64,000 nucleotides of DNA, from assembly GCF_011440305.1 (NCBI RefSeq), contig NZ_JAAOIW010000006.1:186001-250000 (forward strand). Reading direction: 5' to 3'. Shown piece by piece: positions 17,671 through 25,422 of this stretch. This DNA is from Paenibacillus agricola (GTDB taxonomy: Bacteria > Bacillota > Bacilli > Paenibacillales > NBRC-103111). Under the pieces are notes generated by a model. The model saw nothing but the letters and a program-made list of their open reading frames with translations. It was not told the origin of the DNA and searched no databases. Both the position numbers and the translations under genes were made by a program. The stretch's first letter is position 1; each line of letters begins with the position of its first letter.

Positions 17671-18522
17671 TCATAGTCCTTGAAAGCTGTCACGCCATCT
17701 CAACATATACCGTTCTAAGCTTACTACGAGCAAATCAGAAGCTTTGCCCAACACGGCAAACAAGACAATGCCTACAAATACAGTGGAAGTCATGCTCATC
17801 GCTCTGGCATCCATCATCAGATAGCCGATTCCAGAGGTTGAGCCCATAATCTCGGCTACGACCAAGCCCAGCCATGAAATAGCAACGGAAAGCCGGATGC
17901 CCAGAAATAGATTGGGCATGATAGCGGGTATAATTAAACGTGTTAATTGCTTGGAACGGCTGAAGCCAAGCACCCTAGCTACGTCAAAATATTTGGTGTC
18001 AATATTGCGGATTCCCAAATATGCGTTGATATAAAGAGGGAAAAAGGAGCCTTTGGCAATCAACAGGATTTTGGCGGTTTCCCCGATTCCAAACCAGAGC
18101 ACGAATAAGGTGGTCAGCGCTAGATGGGGCACCATCCGAATCATCTGGATCGTGGGATCAAGTGCTTTTTCCACATACCAAACGAGTCCAACGAGCAGTC
18201 CGATGAGCAGTCCGAGGCTGGCACCAAGCGCAAAGCCGGACAGCATACGAACCAAGCTGATTTTCAAATTATCAATCAATTCTCCAGTTAGGTACAGATT
18301 CCAGAACGCATCAAGAATAGTCGTAGGTGTCGGAAACAACAAAGTCGAAATATATTCTTTGTCTCCAAGCACTTGCCACAAAATCAAGACAACCACTGGA
18401 AGTGTAAGCCCGGACAGCAGCTTATATACCCTTCGCTTGTACAGGGGCTCTGTTCGCTTCAGTGGCAGCTGTAGCTCAGCCGCCTGATGGATGGGAGAGG
18501 ACTGGATCAATTTGCTGTTCAT
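17671..18522 (-). CDS. ABC transporter permease, SsuC/TauC type (first copy)
   Basis: 283 residues, about six membrane helices, EAA region AKGSFFPLYINAYLGIRNID. The start at ATG 18522 lies 47 bp inside the end of the monooxygenase gene, with AAGGAG about 13 nt before it, so translation is probably coupled. It pairs with the next gene (a related permease). The family transports sulfonates, sulfate esters, nitrate or thiamin precursors; the monooxygenase and cysK neighbours favour an organosulfur compound. Confidence 0.9.
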   Translation of the reverse strand: MNSKLIQSSPIHQAAELQLPLKRTEPLYKRRVYKLLSGLTLPVVVLILWQVLGDKEYISTLLFPTPTTILDAFWNLYLTGELIDNLKISLVRMLSGFALGASLGLLIGLLVGLVWYVEKALDPTIQMIRMVPHLALTTLFVLWFGIGETAKILLIAKGSFFPLYINAYLGIRNIDTKYFDVARVLGFSRSKQLTRLIIPAIMPNLFLGIRLSVAISWLGLVVAEIMGSTSGIGYLMMDARAMSMTSTVFVGIVLFAVLGKASDLLVVSLERYMLRWRDSFQGL

Positions 18523-19858
18523 GCTGGTTCACCCGCTCCTTCGTGTATCGGTTTACTGGATAAGGCAGCTCCAAATGCTCCCGCAAAGTCTCTCCCTCAT
18601 ATTCCGTCCTGAATAATCCACGCTCCTGAAGAATAGGGACAACCTGTTCTGCGAAATCCCGAAGCCCTTCTGGCTGCACATATCCGTAAACAATAAAGCC
18701 ATCAACGGCTTCTGTCTCGAACAGATGCTGCATTTTGTCCGCAATTTGTACAGCCGTGCCGATAAAGTTTCCTTTCGGGGTTGCTGCTCTTAATGCCAAT
18801 TGGCGAAGTGTCAGATTTTCTTCCTTGGCCATCCGCTTGAAGCCTTCCGCTGTTGATTTGAAGCTGTCCTTGCCCAAGTCTCCTAAATCCGGCAATGGCT
18901 CGTCCAAGGGATATTGTGTAAAGTCGTGGAAGCTGAAAAATCGGCTTAAATATTTGATAGCTAGGTCAATATCGACATAAGCACTCGTCTGCTCATATTT
19001 GCGTTGCGCCTCTTCCTCGGTTGCTCCAATGATCGGGGTAATAGCTGGGAATATCAGAATCTCCTCCGGCTTTCTTCCATAAGCTGCTGCTCTTTGTTTA
19101 ACATCCTTGTAAAAGGCTCGGGCGATTTCCGGGTCGCTTGAATTGGAGAAAATCGCATCGGCTTCCTTGGCGGCTAGCTCCTTGCCTGCGTCGGAGGCAC
19201 CAGCTTGAAACACAATCGGACGGCCTTGAGGCGAGGGCTCCATATTCAAAGGGCCTTTTACGGAGAAAAACTCCCCCTTGTGGTCAAGTGTATGCAGCTT
19301 GTCAAAATCGACATAGATGCCTTTTTCCTTGTCCCTTACGAAGGCATCGTCCTCCCAAGAATCCCATAGCCCCTTCAGTAGCTCGATATATTCGGCAGCA
19401 ATTTTATAACGTACAGCGTGCTCGTGCAGCTTTTCTTGGCCGTAGTTTTTGGCAACGTCCTCCAGAGCCGAGGTAACGGCATTCCAGCCGGCACGGCCGC
19501 CGCTTAGCTTGTCTAGTGATGCCAGCTGGCGGGCAGTAGTGAAGGGCTCGCTGAAGGAGGTGGTGAAGGTGCCCACTAAGCCAAGCTTGCTAGTAACAGC
19601 CGCCAATGCGGATAAAATCGTTAAGGGCTCAAAGCGGCTTAGGAAATAAGGCGTCGAGCTTTTGGTAATATAGGCAGAATCTGCGATAAAAGCAAAATCG
19701 AATTTGGCTTGCTCTGCAATCTGTGCGAGCTCAATGTTCAGCTTCAGATTAACGGGACCGTCGGAAGGTGTATCCTTGTGCCTCCAAGCTGCTACATTGG
19801 AACCGGCGCCTGTCAGAAATGCGGCAAGATGAAGTTTTCTTGGTTTGGGTTGAGTCAT
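18476..19858 (-). CDS. FMN-dependent monooxygenase, NtaA/SnaA/DszA/SoxA family
   Basis: 460 residues, luciferase-like TIM barrel. The N-terminus LHLAAFLTGAGSN and the runs FAFIADS, RFEPLTILSAL and LSGGRAGWNAVTS are diagnostic of the nitrilotriacetate/dibenzothiophene-sulfone monooxygenase branch. These enzymes use FMNH2 from a separate reductase and O2 to oxidise C-S or C-N bonds. ATG 19858 follows AGGAGG. It is the second gene of the leftward operon, after the binding protein and a 131 bp foldback repeat. No flavin reductase is visible nearby. Likely role: desulfurising or deaminating the imported compound. Confidence 0.9.
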   Translation of the reverse strand: MTQPKPRKLHLAAFLTGAGSNVAAWRHKDTPSDGPVNLKLNIELAQIAEQAKFDFAFIADSAYITKSSTPYFLSRFEPLTILSALAAVTSKLGLVGTFTTSFSEPFTTARQLASLDKLSGGRAGWNAVTSALEDVAKNYGQEKLHEHAVRYKIAAEYIELLKGLWDSWEDDAFVRDKEKGIYVDFDKLHTLDHKGEFFSVKGPLNMEPSPQGRPIVFQAGASDAGKELAAKEADAIFSNSSDPEIARAFYKDVKQRAAAYGRKPEEILIFPAITPIIGATEEEAQRKYEQTSAYVDIDLAIKYLSRFFSFHDFTQYPLDEPLPDLGDLGKDSFKSTAEGFKRMAKEENLTLRQLALRAATPKGNFIGTAVQIADKMQHLFETEAVDGFIVYGYVQPEGLRDFAEQVVPILQERGLFRTEYEGETLREHLELPYPVNRYTKERVNQHEQQIDPVLSHPSGG

Positions 19859-19876
19859 GTCGAAAAGCCTCCTAAT

Positions 19877-20007
19877 AGTAGTTGATATGGTGGGGAGTAG
19901 GTGCAGCTTTCGTGGCTGGGATATTCTTACGATTGCTGTTGTTCAAATGAACAAAGGCATCGCTCCGCTATCTCTAGAACACCCCAGCCACTCCGCTAGT
20001 TACTACT
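19877..20007. repeat. Foldback repeat, copy A (between binding protein and monooxygenase)
   Basis: Imperfect palindrome of 131 bp. Paired arms: AGTAGT (19877-19882) with ACTACT (20002-20007); GTGGCTGGG (19912-19920) with CCCAGCCAC (19983-19991); TTGTTC (19939-19944) with GAACAA (19949-19954), the last inside a CGAT...ATCG stem. It is related to copy B at 29580-29743: both carry CGATTGCTRTTGTTC on the left and GAACAAAGGCA...CTATCTC...CGCTAGTTA on the right. It lies 14 nt beyond the stop codon of the binding-protein gene and ends next to the ribosome site of the following gene. Confidence 0.85.
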
Positions 20008-20021
20008 TTTAAAAGATGAAG

Positions 20022-21125
20022 TTATTTGAGTATCCATTCGTTTAAATTAAAGTCTTTGGCAGCGAGTTTTTCCTCAACGAGAAACTTTTTGGCTTCTTCG
20101 ACACGTTTGACACCATCTTCGGATACGGCCGTTTCGGAAATAAGGTCGATGTTATACAAAATAGGTACGACATCCAGTGGGGCTTTGGTCGTTTCAGCAA
20201 CGTAGGCATAATATTTATCCTTATTGGCCATTAGATCCTTCAGTGCCGCATTTCTTGCTGCAGCCCAAGCTTTAGGGAAATCGGGAAATTTGCTTAAATA
20301 CGCTTCGGATGCAATAGCCGTTGAGGTCGCCAGCAAGATCGGATGGTCCTTGGCCCAATCAAGCACGGGATAACCTTCCTGCGTCAGTTTGTATGAAGTA
20401 TAGTCATACGTTGCGCTTGCAAAGGCATCAATATCTCCGCGCGCCAAGGCTGCATAGGAATCTAGCCAGGACATATTGATAATTTTGGCATTAATCTTGT
20501 TTTCCTTGATCAAGCCAACCGCATAACGATGCATAAGCGAGCCTTTTACAACGGCGATTGTTTTGCCTTCTAGATCTTTTACGCTTTTGGGCCCATCTTT
20601 CTTTCCGATTAAATAGCTTTCGGTATTCGTGGAGGAGAACCCGATCAGCTTCGTCTTGCTCCCTGCCGCACGGCTGAGCAATGCAGGTGTATCACCCATG
20701 GATCCGACATCCACACGTCCGGCCAGAATGGCTTCATTAATATCGGGCCCCGTTCCGCCCCCAATGGCGTTTACTGTCTTGATGCCATATTCAGCAAGCA
20801 CCTTCGGGATGATACCGGTATGGAAGCCCCAGCCTTCGGCGCCGGTTTGTTTGCCGGTTGTGCCTACGAAGCTATAGTTTAGGACTTCGGGAACTTTAAC
20901 CGAGGCTGCAGGAGCAGGGGCTGCAGCTTTATCAGAAGAGCCTGCTGCTGGTGCAGCTGCCGATGTTGGCGCTGGGCTTGCTGCTGCAGGTGATGGGCTA
21001 GCCGATGGCGGAGCAGTTGTTTGCCCGCACGCTTGAACAACTAACATCATGGCGGCTAGGGCAGCGAAAGAAATCAGGCTCAGGGCAGAACGATGGCTTT
21101 TGTGTTTGTGCTTAGTAGTATACAT
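20022..21125 (-). CDS. ABC transporter substrate-binding lipoprotein, SsuA/NMT1-like
   Basis: 367 residues. Lys/His-rich n-region, hydrophobic h-region and lipobox LVVQAC with Cys33, then an Ala/Pro/Ser-rich tether (about 35-75) and a two-lobe NMT1/SsuA-like domain (GTGPDINEAILAGRVDVGSMGDTPALL, in short the GRVDVG and GDTPALL motifs; KSVKDLEGKTIAVVKGS). The family captures sulfonates, nitrate or pyrimidine precursors. It is the first gene of the leftward operon, behind a good promoter and a structured 260 nt leader. The long low-complexity tether is unusual for SsuA but common for Paenibacillus lipoproteins. Confidence 0.9.
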   Translation of the reverse strand: MYTTKHKHKSHRSALSLISFAALAAMMLVVQACGQTTAPPSASPSPAAASPAPTSAAAPAAGSSDKAAAPAPAASVKVPEVLNYSFVGTTGKQTGAEGWGFHTGIIPKVLAEYGIKTVNAIGGGTGPDINEAILAGRVDVGSMGDTPALLSRAAGSKTKLIGFSSTNTESYLIGKKDGPKSVKDLEGKTIAVVKGSLMHRYAVGLIKENKINAKIINMSWLDSYAALARGDIDAFASATYDYTSYKLTQEGYPVLDWAKDHPILLATSTAIASEAYLSKFPDFPKAWAAARNAALKDLMANKDKYYAYVAETTKAPLDVVPILYNIDLISETAVSEDGVKRVEEAKKFLVEEKLAAKDFNLNEWILK

Positions 21126-21244
21126 AGGTGGATGATTTCTCCTTTCAAGATGGGAATGCGATTAGTAGTATTTTATAAATTTCTGAACATGAACGCGCCT
21201 AACCATTCCTTTCTTTTATGGAATCACATGGTTTATATGAAATG

Positions 21245-21303
21245 AAAAAGAGGCACCTCCAAAGCAGTCTCCAATCATTAAGATTAGTGGCTACGAGGTT
21301 GCC
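21245..21303 (-). terminator. Leader terminator hairpin (putative attenuator)
   Basis: Reading leftward, GGCAACCTC (21303-21295) pairs with GAGGTGCC (21259-21252), an inner CTAATC/GATTGG stem extends it, and TCTTTTT follows at once. It stands about 80-140 nt into the leader and 119 bp before the start codon, so it must be conditional if the operon is expressed. The GGCAACC...GGTGCC pairing resembles stem P3 of SAM riboswitches, but the GGCCC/TGAAACC core and the downstream box are not present. Confidence 0.6.
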
Positions 21304-21348
21304 TCCGTTAGAACGGTCAGCTTATACTCTTAAATTAATTTCGACATA

Positions 21349-21367
21349 ATACCAAGTTATCGGGTAT
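21349..21367 (-). promoter_or_regulatory. Dyad just downstream of the operon promoter
   Basis: ATACC (21367-21363), 9 nt, GGTAT (21353-21349), centred roughly 25 nt after the expected transcription start. It could be the site of a sulfur repressor of the Rrf2/CymR type, or a short 5' hairpin; neither can be decided from one copy. Confidence 0.4.
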
Positions 21368-21391
21368 GAATAATTAACTTTTCTTGAGTGT

Positions 21392-21420
21392 ACTTTATCA
21401 TCACACTTAGGTATTGTCAA
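21392..21420 (-). promoter_or_regulatory. Sigma-A promoter of the leftward sulfur-type operon
   Basis: Leftward TTGACA (21420-21415), 17 nt spacer, TAAAGT (21397-21392). A perfect -35 and good spacing. The predicted leader is about 260 nt long. Confidence 0.7.
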
Positions 21421-21739
21421 TTACTTTTATAAGGTTATTTCCAACCAGGATGCAGTTCTATAAACTTTGGGAGCAATAATCAGGAGGATTCCCCATTCTC
21501 ATATAAAAACAATAAATCATAGTAAATAAGTCGGAATAATTGTTGAATATAATTTCAATCAAGTAATCAGTCCTAAAATAAATAAGGATAGTTAAAGGGT
21601 CTGTATCGTGCCCTTTACTTCTACATCCCTTACTTCCTGCATACAAATGGATTATTGTATAACTGGGTAAAACCTGTATAATTAAAAGCATACATGTATA
21701 GCAGAATGCCAAGCTATTTTAGTTGAAGGAAGGGTCTTC
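21421..21739. other. Intergenic region between divergent transcription units
   Basis: AT-rich, no convincing gene. It holds a rightward promoter candidate for the DUF2294 gene: TTGTAT (21655-21660), 16 nt, TATAAT (21677-21682). A leftward 84-codon frame here has no ribosome site or family features and is probably chance. Confidence 0.5.
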
Positions 21740-22420
21740 TTGGAAAACAAAGAAATCATCAGTCAGTTATCAAGCTACATAGGGAAATTGCTTCGTGAGC
21801 GTTTTGGTAAAGGTCCTGAATCGATTCATATTTCATTAGATTCTCGATGTGTTACCCTACAACTGCATAACTTTATCGGACCGGTTGAAAAGCTATTGCT
21901 GGAGCAGCAAAAAGTAGAAGCTTTCCGAGACACACGCGTTCTCGTTATGGAATCATTAATACCCGAGCTAAGCCGTTTTATTGAGCAGACGATTGGCCAT
22001 GAAATAGAAGATATGTACTATGATTGGGACTTAGAAACGCATTCTGGCATCGTGGTTGGTTTATTCAAAAGCGCAGCGGGCCATGAAGAGGATGCGTATG
22101 CCAACAAACACGCTATCCATGAGCGCATCCGCAAAGTGACGAAGGATTGCGAGAAAATGCCGGATGATGTCCATTCGTTCTGGGCTAGCCCCAAAACCTT
22201 GGTGATCATTAGGGAAGGTCTGCTGGTTTTGATTGAAAAGCAGCTCGTGGAATTGGGCTATGAAAGCACGTTAAGAATTGCCAAACGCATATTAGAAAAG
22301 CTGCATTTTGCCAAAGATGTCCAGATTGAAGCGATATTGGATAGAACGATCAGCGGCATGTATCTGGATTGGAAGTTTGATAAGGATAAAAGTATTCTTG
22401 TGTATACCTTCAAAAATTAA
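21740..22420 (+). CDS. DUF2294 protein with two repeats
   Basis: 226 residues made of two related halves (about 1-112 and 113-226). Each half has a helix ending in a LxxLLREx/Lxxx pattern, a V/I-rich strand pair and a closing MYYDWDLETHSGIVVGLF- or MYLDWKFDKDKSILVYTF-like element, the DUF2294 signature. Function is unknown; no membrane segment or catalytic motif is visible. Start is TTG 21740 behind GAAGGAAGGG. A hybrid kinase gene follows after a terminator; a functional link is possible but not shown. Confidence 0.8.
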   Translation: MENKEIISQLSSYIGKLLRERFGKGPESIHISLDSRCVTLQLHNFIGPVEKLLLEQQKVEAFRDTRVLVMESLIPELSRFIEQTIGHEIEDMYYDWDLETHSGIVVGLFKSAAGHEEDAYANKHAIHERIRKVTKDCEKMPDDVHSFWASPKTLVIIREGLLVLIEKQLVELGYESTLRIAKRILEKLHFAKDVQIEAILDRTISGMYLDWKFDKDKSILVYTFKN

Positions 22421-22492
22421 TTAGGAAACTATATGTTATAAACGAATATGCAGGTAAAATTGGCTGGATATACCTTATACGCCAGCTAGGAG

Positions 22493-22527
22493 CCAAAGAC
22501 AAGTGGAGACACTTTCTTTGGTTTTTT
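22493..22527 (+). terminator. Terminator of the DUF2294 gene
   Basis: CCAAAG...AGTG-GAGA-CACT...CTTTGG followed by TTTTTT. Classic intrinsic terminator. Confidence 0.88.
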
Positions 22528-22577
22528 CTATTGTTGGATTAAATGGTTAGTCTAGAACAAGAAGGTTAGGTGCGAAA

Positions 22578-24197
22578 TTGAACAAACCTGTGAAGAAGGA
22601 ACCTATATTTTACCGTGGCTTGGAAGAGGCGGCCGAGCAGATTCTAATCACGATCAGCCAATTAATCAACGCAAACACTTTTTTTGTAGCTAGTAACGAG
22701 ACGGAACCGGCAACGATTATTAAAGCCAGGAACCAGAGCGAGCATCTTGTGGAGGCGGGAGCGGTATGGACCTATGTGCAATCCTGTTGCGCATTAGTCA
22801 TCAATCAGCTTGCCCAGGGGCTTACGTTACATGAGGTTAACCTTGCTACGATGGAGATTGGCAATTCGCTGAGGAACGATGAAGATGGCTGCACCTTAAT
22901 TGGAGTTCCGATCACCTTGAAAAGTGGCCATATTTATGGGGTTTTATGTGCGATGGACCGAAACCGCGGATGCTTTAAGGAAATGGATATGACGCTACTG
23001 ACATCCATGGCCGGGTTTCTATCCCATGTAATCGAGCTGGAGCAAACGGTCGCACACAAGGCGCGGTTTCTCGATATGATCAGCCATGAGATTCGCACAC
23101 CGCTCAACGGCATGCTAGGCATGACCACTTTATTGCAGGACACCGGCCTTACCGAAGAGCAAAAGGAATATGCGATGATCATCCAGACCAGCGGGCAGTC
23201 GCTGCTGGCGGTTCTTAATGACGTGCTGGATTTATCCAAAATAGAGGCAGGCAAAATGTCCTTGGACATCCAGCCCTTTGATATTCATGGATGTATTGAG
23301 GATGTGCTGGATTTATTCGCCTCCAAAATGGATACCTCCAAGATTGAATTGCTAAGCGATGTCGACTCGAACATCCCGGCTATGCTGGTAGGCGATTCCA
23401 CAAGAATTCGCCAGGTGCTAGTGAACCTCGTCAGCAATGCGCTGAAATTTACGGAAGCTGGCGAAATTATTGTAACGGTGAAGCTTGCGGGCAGCAATGA
23501 AGGCGATAGCTATAGCAGCAATGAAGGCAATCCGCAGGAGGAGGAACTGACCCTGTTAGTATACGTCAAGGACACGGGCGCAGGCATTCCTCTAGAAAAG
23601 ATGGATCTGTTGTTTCAATCCTTTTCGCAAATTCCGTCCTCCAAGCCGGGCATGCATAAAGAGGGTACAGGACTAGGGCTGATGATCTCCAAGCAGCTGG
23701 TGGAATTAATGCAGGGGCGGATCTGGGCAGAGAGTAGCCTGGGGCAAGGCAGCACGTTTTGCTTCACTCTGCAAGTGCAGGACGGCCAGATGGCTACGAA
23801 CGATGAAGAGAAGCAGCGGCTGTATGATAAAAAAGTGCTAATCGTCGACGACCATGAGACGATGCTCACGACGCTAAAGCGCACCTTGGAGAAGTGGGGA
23901 ATGTCCGTTGAAACCACTACCTCGGCGGCGGAGGCATTAGTGTGGCTGGAGCAGGGCGACACCTTCGATATGGCCATTATCGATCAAAATATGCCGGAAA
24001 TGGATGGGCTGCTGCTGGCCAAAAGGATACGGGAAAGCTACGGCCTGTCCGACCTGCCAATCCTGATGCTGGCCGCATTCGGTAAGGATTTTTATACATC
24101 AGCGGATAGCGACCTGTACAATACGAAGCTGAAAAAACCGGTCAATACACGCAGGCTGCTAGCCGAAATCATCGCCTGCTTGCGTGGACGGCCATAA
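22578..24197 (+). CDS. Cytoplasmic hybrid histidine kinase (GAF, HisKA, HATPase, REC)
   Basis: 539 residues, no membrane segment. N-terminal GAF-like domain (about 10-150), HisKA with ISHEIRTPLNG (His near 169), HATPase (NALKFT, DTGAGI, GTGLGLMIS) and a C-terminal receiver (IVDDHE, Asp in IIDQNMPEMDG near 468, KKPV). The start is TTG 22578 with a weak AGGTG site. The receiver being C-terminal, a histidine phosphotransfer protein or a separate regulator would be needed to reach DNA; none is adjacent. GAF suggests a soluble signal such as a small molecule or redox cue. Confidence 0.9.
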   Translation: MNKPVKKEPIFYRGLEEAAEQILITISQLINANTFFVASNETEPATIIKARNQSEHLVEAGAVWTYVQSCCALVINQLAQGLTLHEVNLATMEIGNSLRNDEDGCTLIGVPITLKSGHIYGVLCAMDRNRGCFKEMDMTLLTSMAGFLSHVIELEQTVAHKARFLDMISHEIRTPLNGMLGMTTLLQDTGLTEEQKEYAMIIQTSGQSLLAVLNDVLDLSKIEAGKMSLDIQPFDIHGCIEDVLDLFASKMDTSKIELLSDVDSNIPAMLVGDSTRIRQVLVNLVSNALKFTEAGEIIVTVKLAGSNEGDSYSSNEGNPQEEELTLLVYVKDTGAGIPLEKMDLLFQSFSQIPSSKPGMHKEGTGLGLMISKQLVELMQGRIWAESSLGQGSTFCFTLQVQDGQMATNDEEKQRLYDKKVLIVDDHETMLTTLKRTLEKWGMSVETTTSAAEALVWLEQGDTFDMAIIDQNMPEMDGLLLAKRIRESYGLSDLPILMLAAFGKDFYTSADSDLYNTKLKKPVNTRRLLAEIIACLRGRP

Positions 24198-24211
24198 AGG
24201 GCAAAAAAAGC

Positions 24212-24239
24212 GGAATATCGGTTAACGGTATTCCTTTTT
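24212..24239 (+). terminator. Terminator of the hybrid kinase gene
   Basis: GGAATA (24212-24217) with TATTCC (24229-24234), then TTTTT. Confidence 0.75.
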
Positions 24240-24347
24240 GGTTATGTTCAGGCCACGTCTGGCTCCTTTATAATAATAGAGCGCTTTCAAATGCTTGACC
24301 TTAAGCAATGCGATAAACGTTCCATTTACAACGAAAAGAGGACTCTT

Positions 24348-25256
24348 ATGGCGAAGCAGCTTTTGAATATGGATGGAATAGTTACCGTACTTAACACTCC
24401 CTTTACGGATAAGGATACGATCGATATTCCATCCCTGCGCAAGCATGTCCATTACGCTTTAGATGCAGGCGTTGCCGGCTTTCTTGTTCCCGCGATGGCA
24501 AGCGAGGTGGGCAAGCTCAGCGACCTGGAACGGAAATTAATGGTGGAAACGGTCGTGAGCGAAGTGAAAGGCGAGGTGCCGGTCATTGGCGGTGCTTCTG
24601 CGCAAACGAGCGAGCAAAGAAGAGGTTATGCCAAGCAATTGATCGAATTGGGCTGTGAAGGTGTTCTGGTCAGCTTTAATTATGACAACGACCAGCAATA
24701 TGAACAGGATGTAAGGGAAATTGCCGAGCTGAAGCCGGGCTTCCTGATGATTCAGGATTGGGACTTTCAAGGCTTTGGAGTACCTGTACCTTTAATTAGC
24801 AGGCTATTTAAAGAAATTGATGAGTTTCAAAGCTTGAAAATAGAAGTGGTTCCAGCAGGAGTGAAATATTCACAGGTGATTGACGCAACAAGCGGGCAAT
24901 TGCATGTCGCCGGAGGCTGGGCGGTCAGCCAGCTGATCGAGGGGCTTGACCGCGGTGTAAATGCTTTTATGCCTACGGGGATGCACGAAATCTATGTAAG
25001 GATTTATTCGCTATACCGCCAGGGCGACCGAGCTGCGGCTAAGCGATTATTTAATCGGCTGCTGCCTGTCTTATCCTTCTCCAACCAACATCTGGATATT
25101 TCGATCCATTTTTTTAAGCGCTTGTTAGCTGCCCAGCATATCTATACAACAAAACGAGTACGCGAACCGATTTTACCATTTGATGCTTACCATGAAATTC
25201 TTTCGCAGGATTGGGTCGAGTATGTAATCCAACTTACAGAGGAAATAGCTAATTAA
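24348..25256 (+). CDS. DapA/NAL-family aldolase
   Basis: 302 residues, TIM-barrel class I aldolase of the dihydrodipicolinate synthase family (LNTPFTDKD near the N-terminus, GFLVPAMASEV, GGASAQT, AGGWAVSQLIEGL). The probable Schiff-base lysine is in SLKIEVVPAG. It is not the lysine-pathway DapA: the GTTGE-type motif is replaced by AMASE, as in the catabolic branch that handles keto-sugar acids. ATG 24348 follows AAGAGGA. A terminator and then a membrane AraC regulator and sugar ABC genes follow, so a role in sugar-acid use is plausible; the substrate is unknown. Confidence 0.87.
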   Translation: MAKQLLNMDGIVTVLNTPFTDKDTIDIPSLRKHVHYALDAGVAGFLVPAMASEVGKLSDLERKLMVETVVSEVKGEVPVIGGASAQTSEQRRGYAKQLIELGCEGVLVSFNYDNDQQYEQDVREIAELKPGFLMIQDWDFQGFGVPVPLISRLFKEIDEFQSLKIEVVPAGVKYSQVIDATSGQLHVAGGWAVSQLIEGLDRGVNAFMPTGMHEIYVRIYSLYRQGDRAAAKRLFNRLLPVLSFSNQHLDISIHFFKRLLAAQHIYTTKRVREPILPFDAYHEILSQDWVEYVIQLTEEIAN

Positions 25257-25283
25257 GGATATGTATATAGCTTCACCCCCCTG

Positions 25284-25320
25284 AACCTAACGGAGATAAT
25301 TCCACTAGGTTTTTCTTTTT
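25284..25320 (+). terminator. Terminator of the DapA-family gene
   Basis: AACCTA (25284-25289) with TAGGTT (25306-25311), then TTTCTTTTT. Confidence 0.7.
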
Positions 25321-25422
25321 CTACCATGATGAAAGCTGGAGCTTTTGTTATATTGTAATTGGAGGCGACCTATACTACACTGGATGAAATCGATTACATT
25401 AACAAGGAAAAAGGGGATCACT

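Noticed and set aside
21245-21385. Standard SAM-I riboswitch before the sulfur-type operon
   Set aside because: Only the GGCAACC/GGTGCC pairing and AAGAG are seen; the GGCCC, TGAAACC and downstream conserved boxes are missing, so I report a leader element, not a SAM-I call.
21458-21712. 84-codon leftward frame in the divergent intergenic region
   Set aside because: AT-rich, no ribosome site, no family features, and it covers the promoter of the DUF2294 gene.
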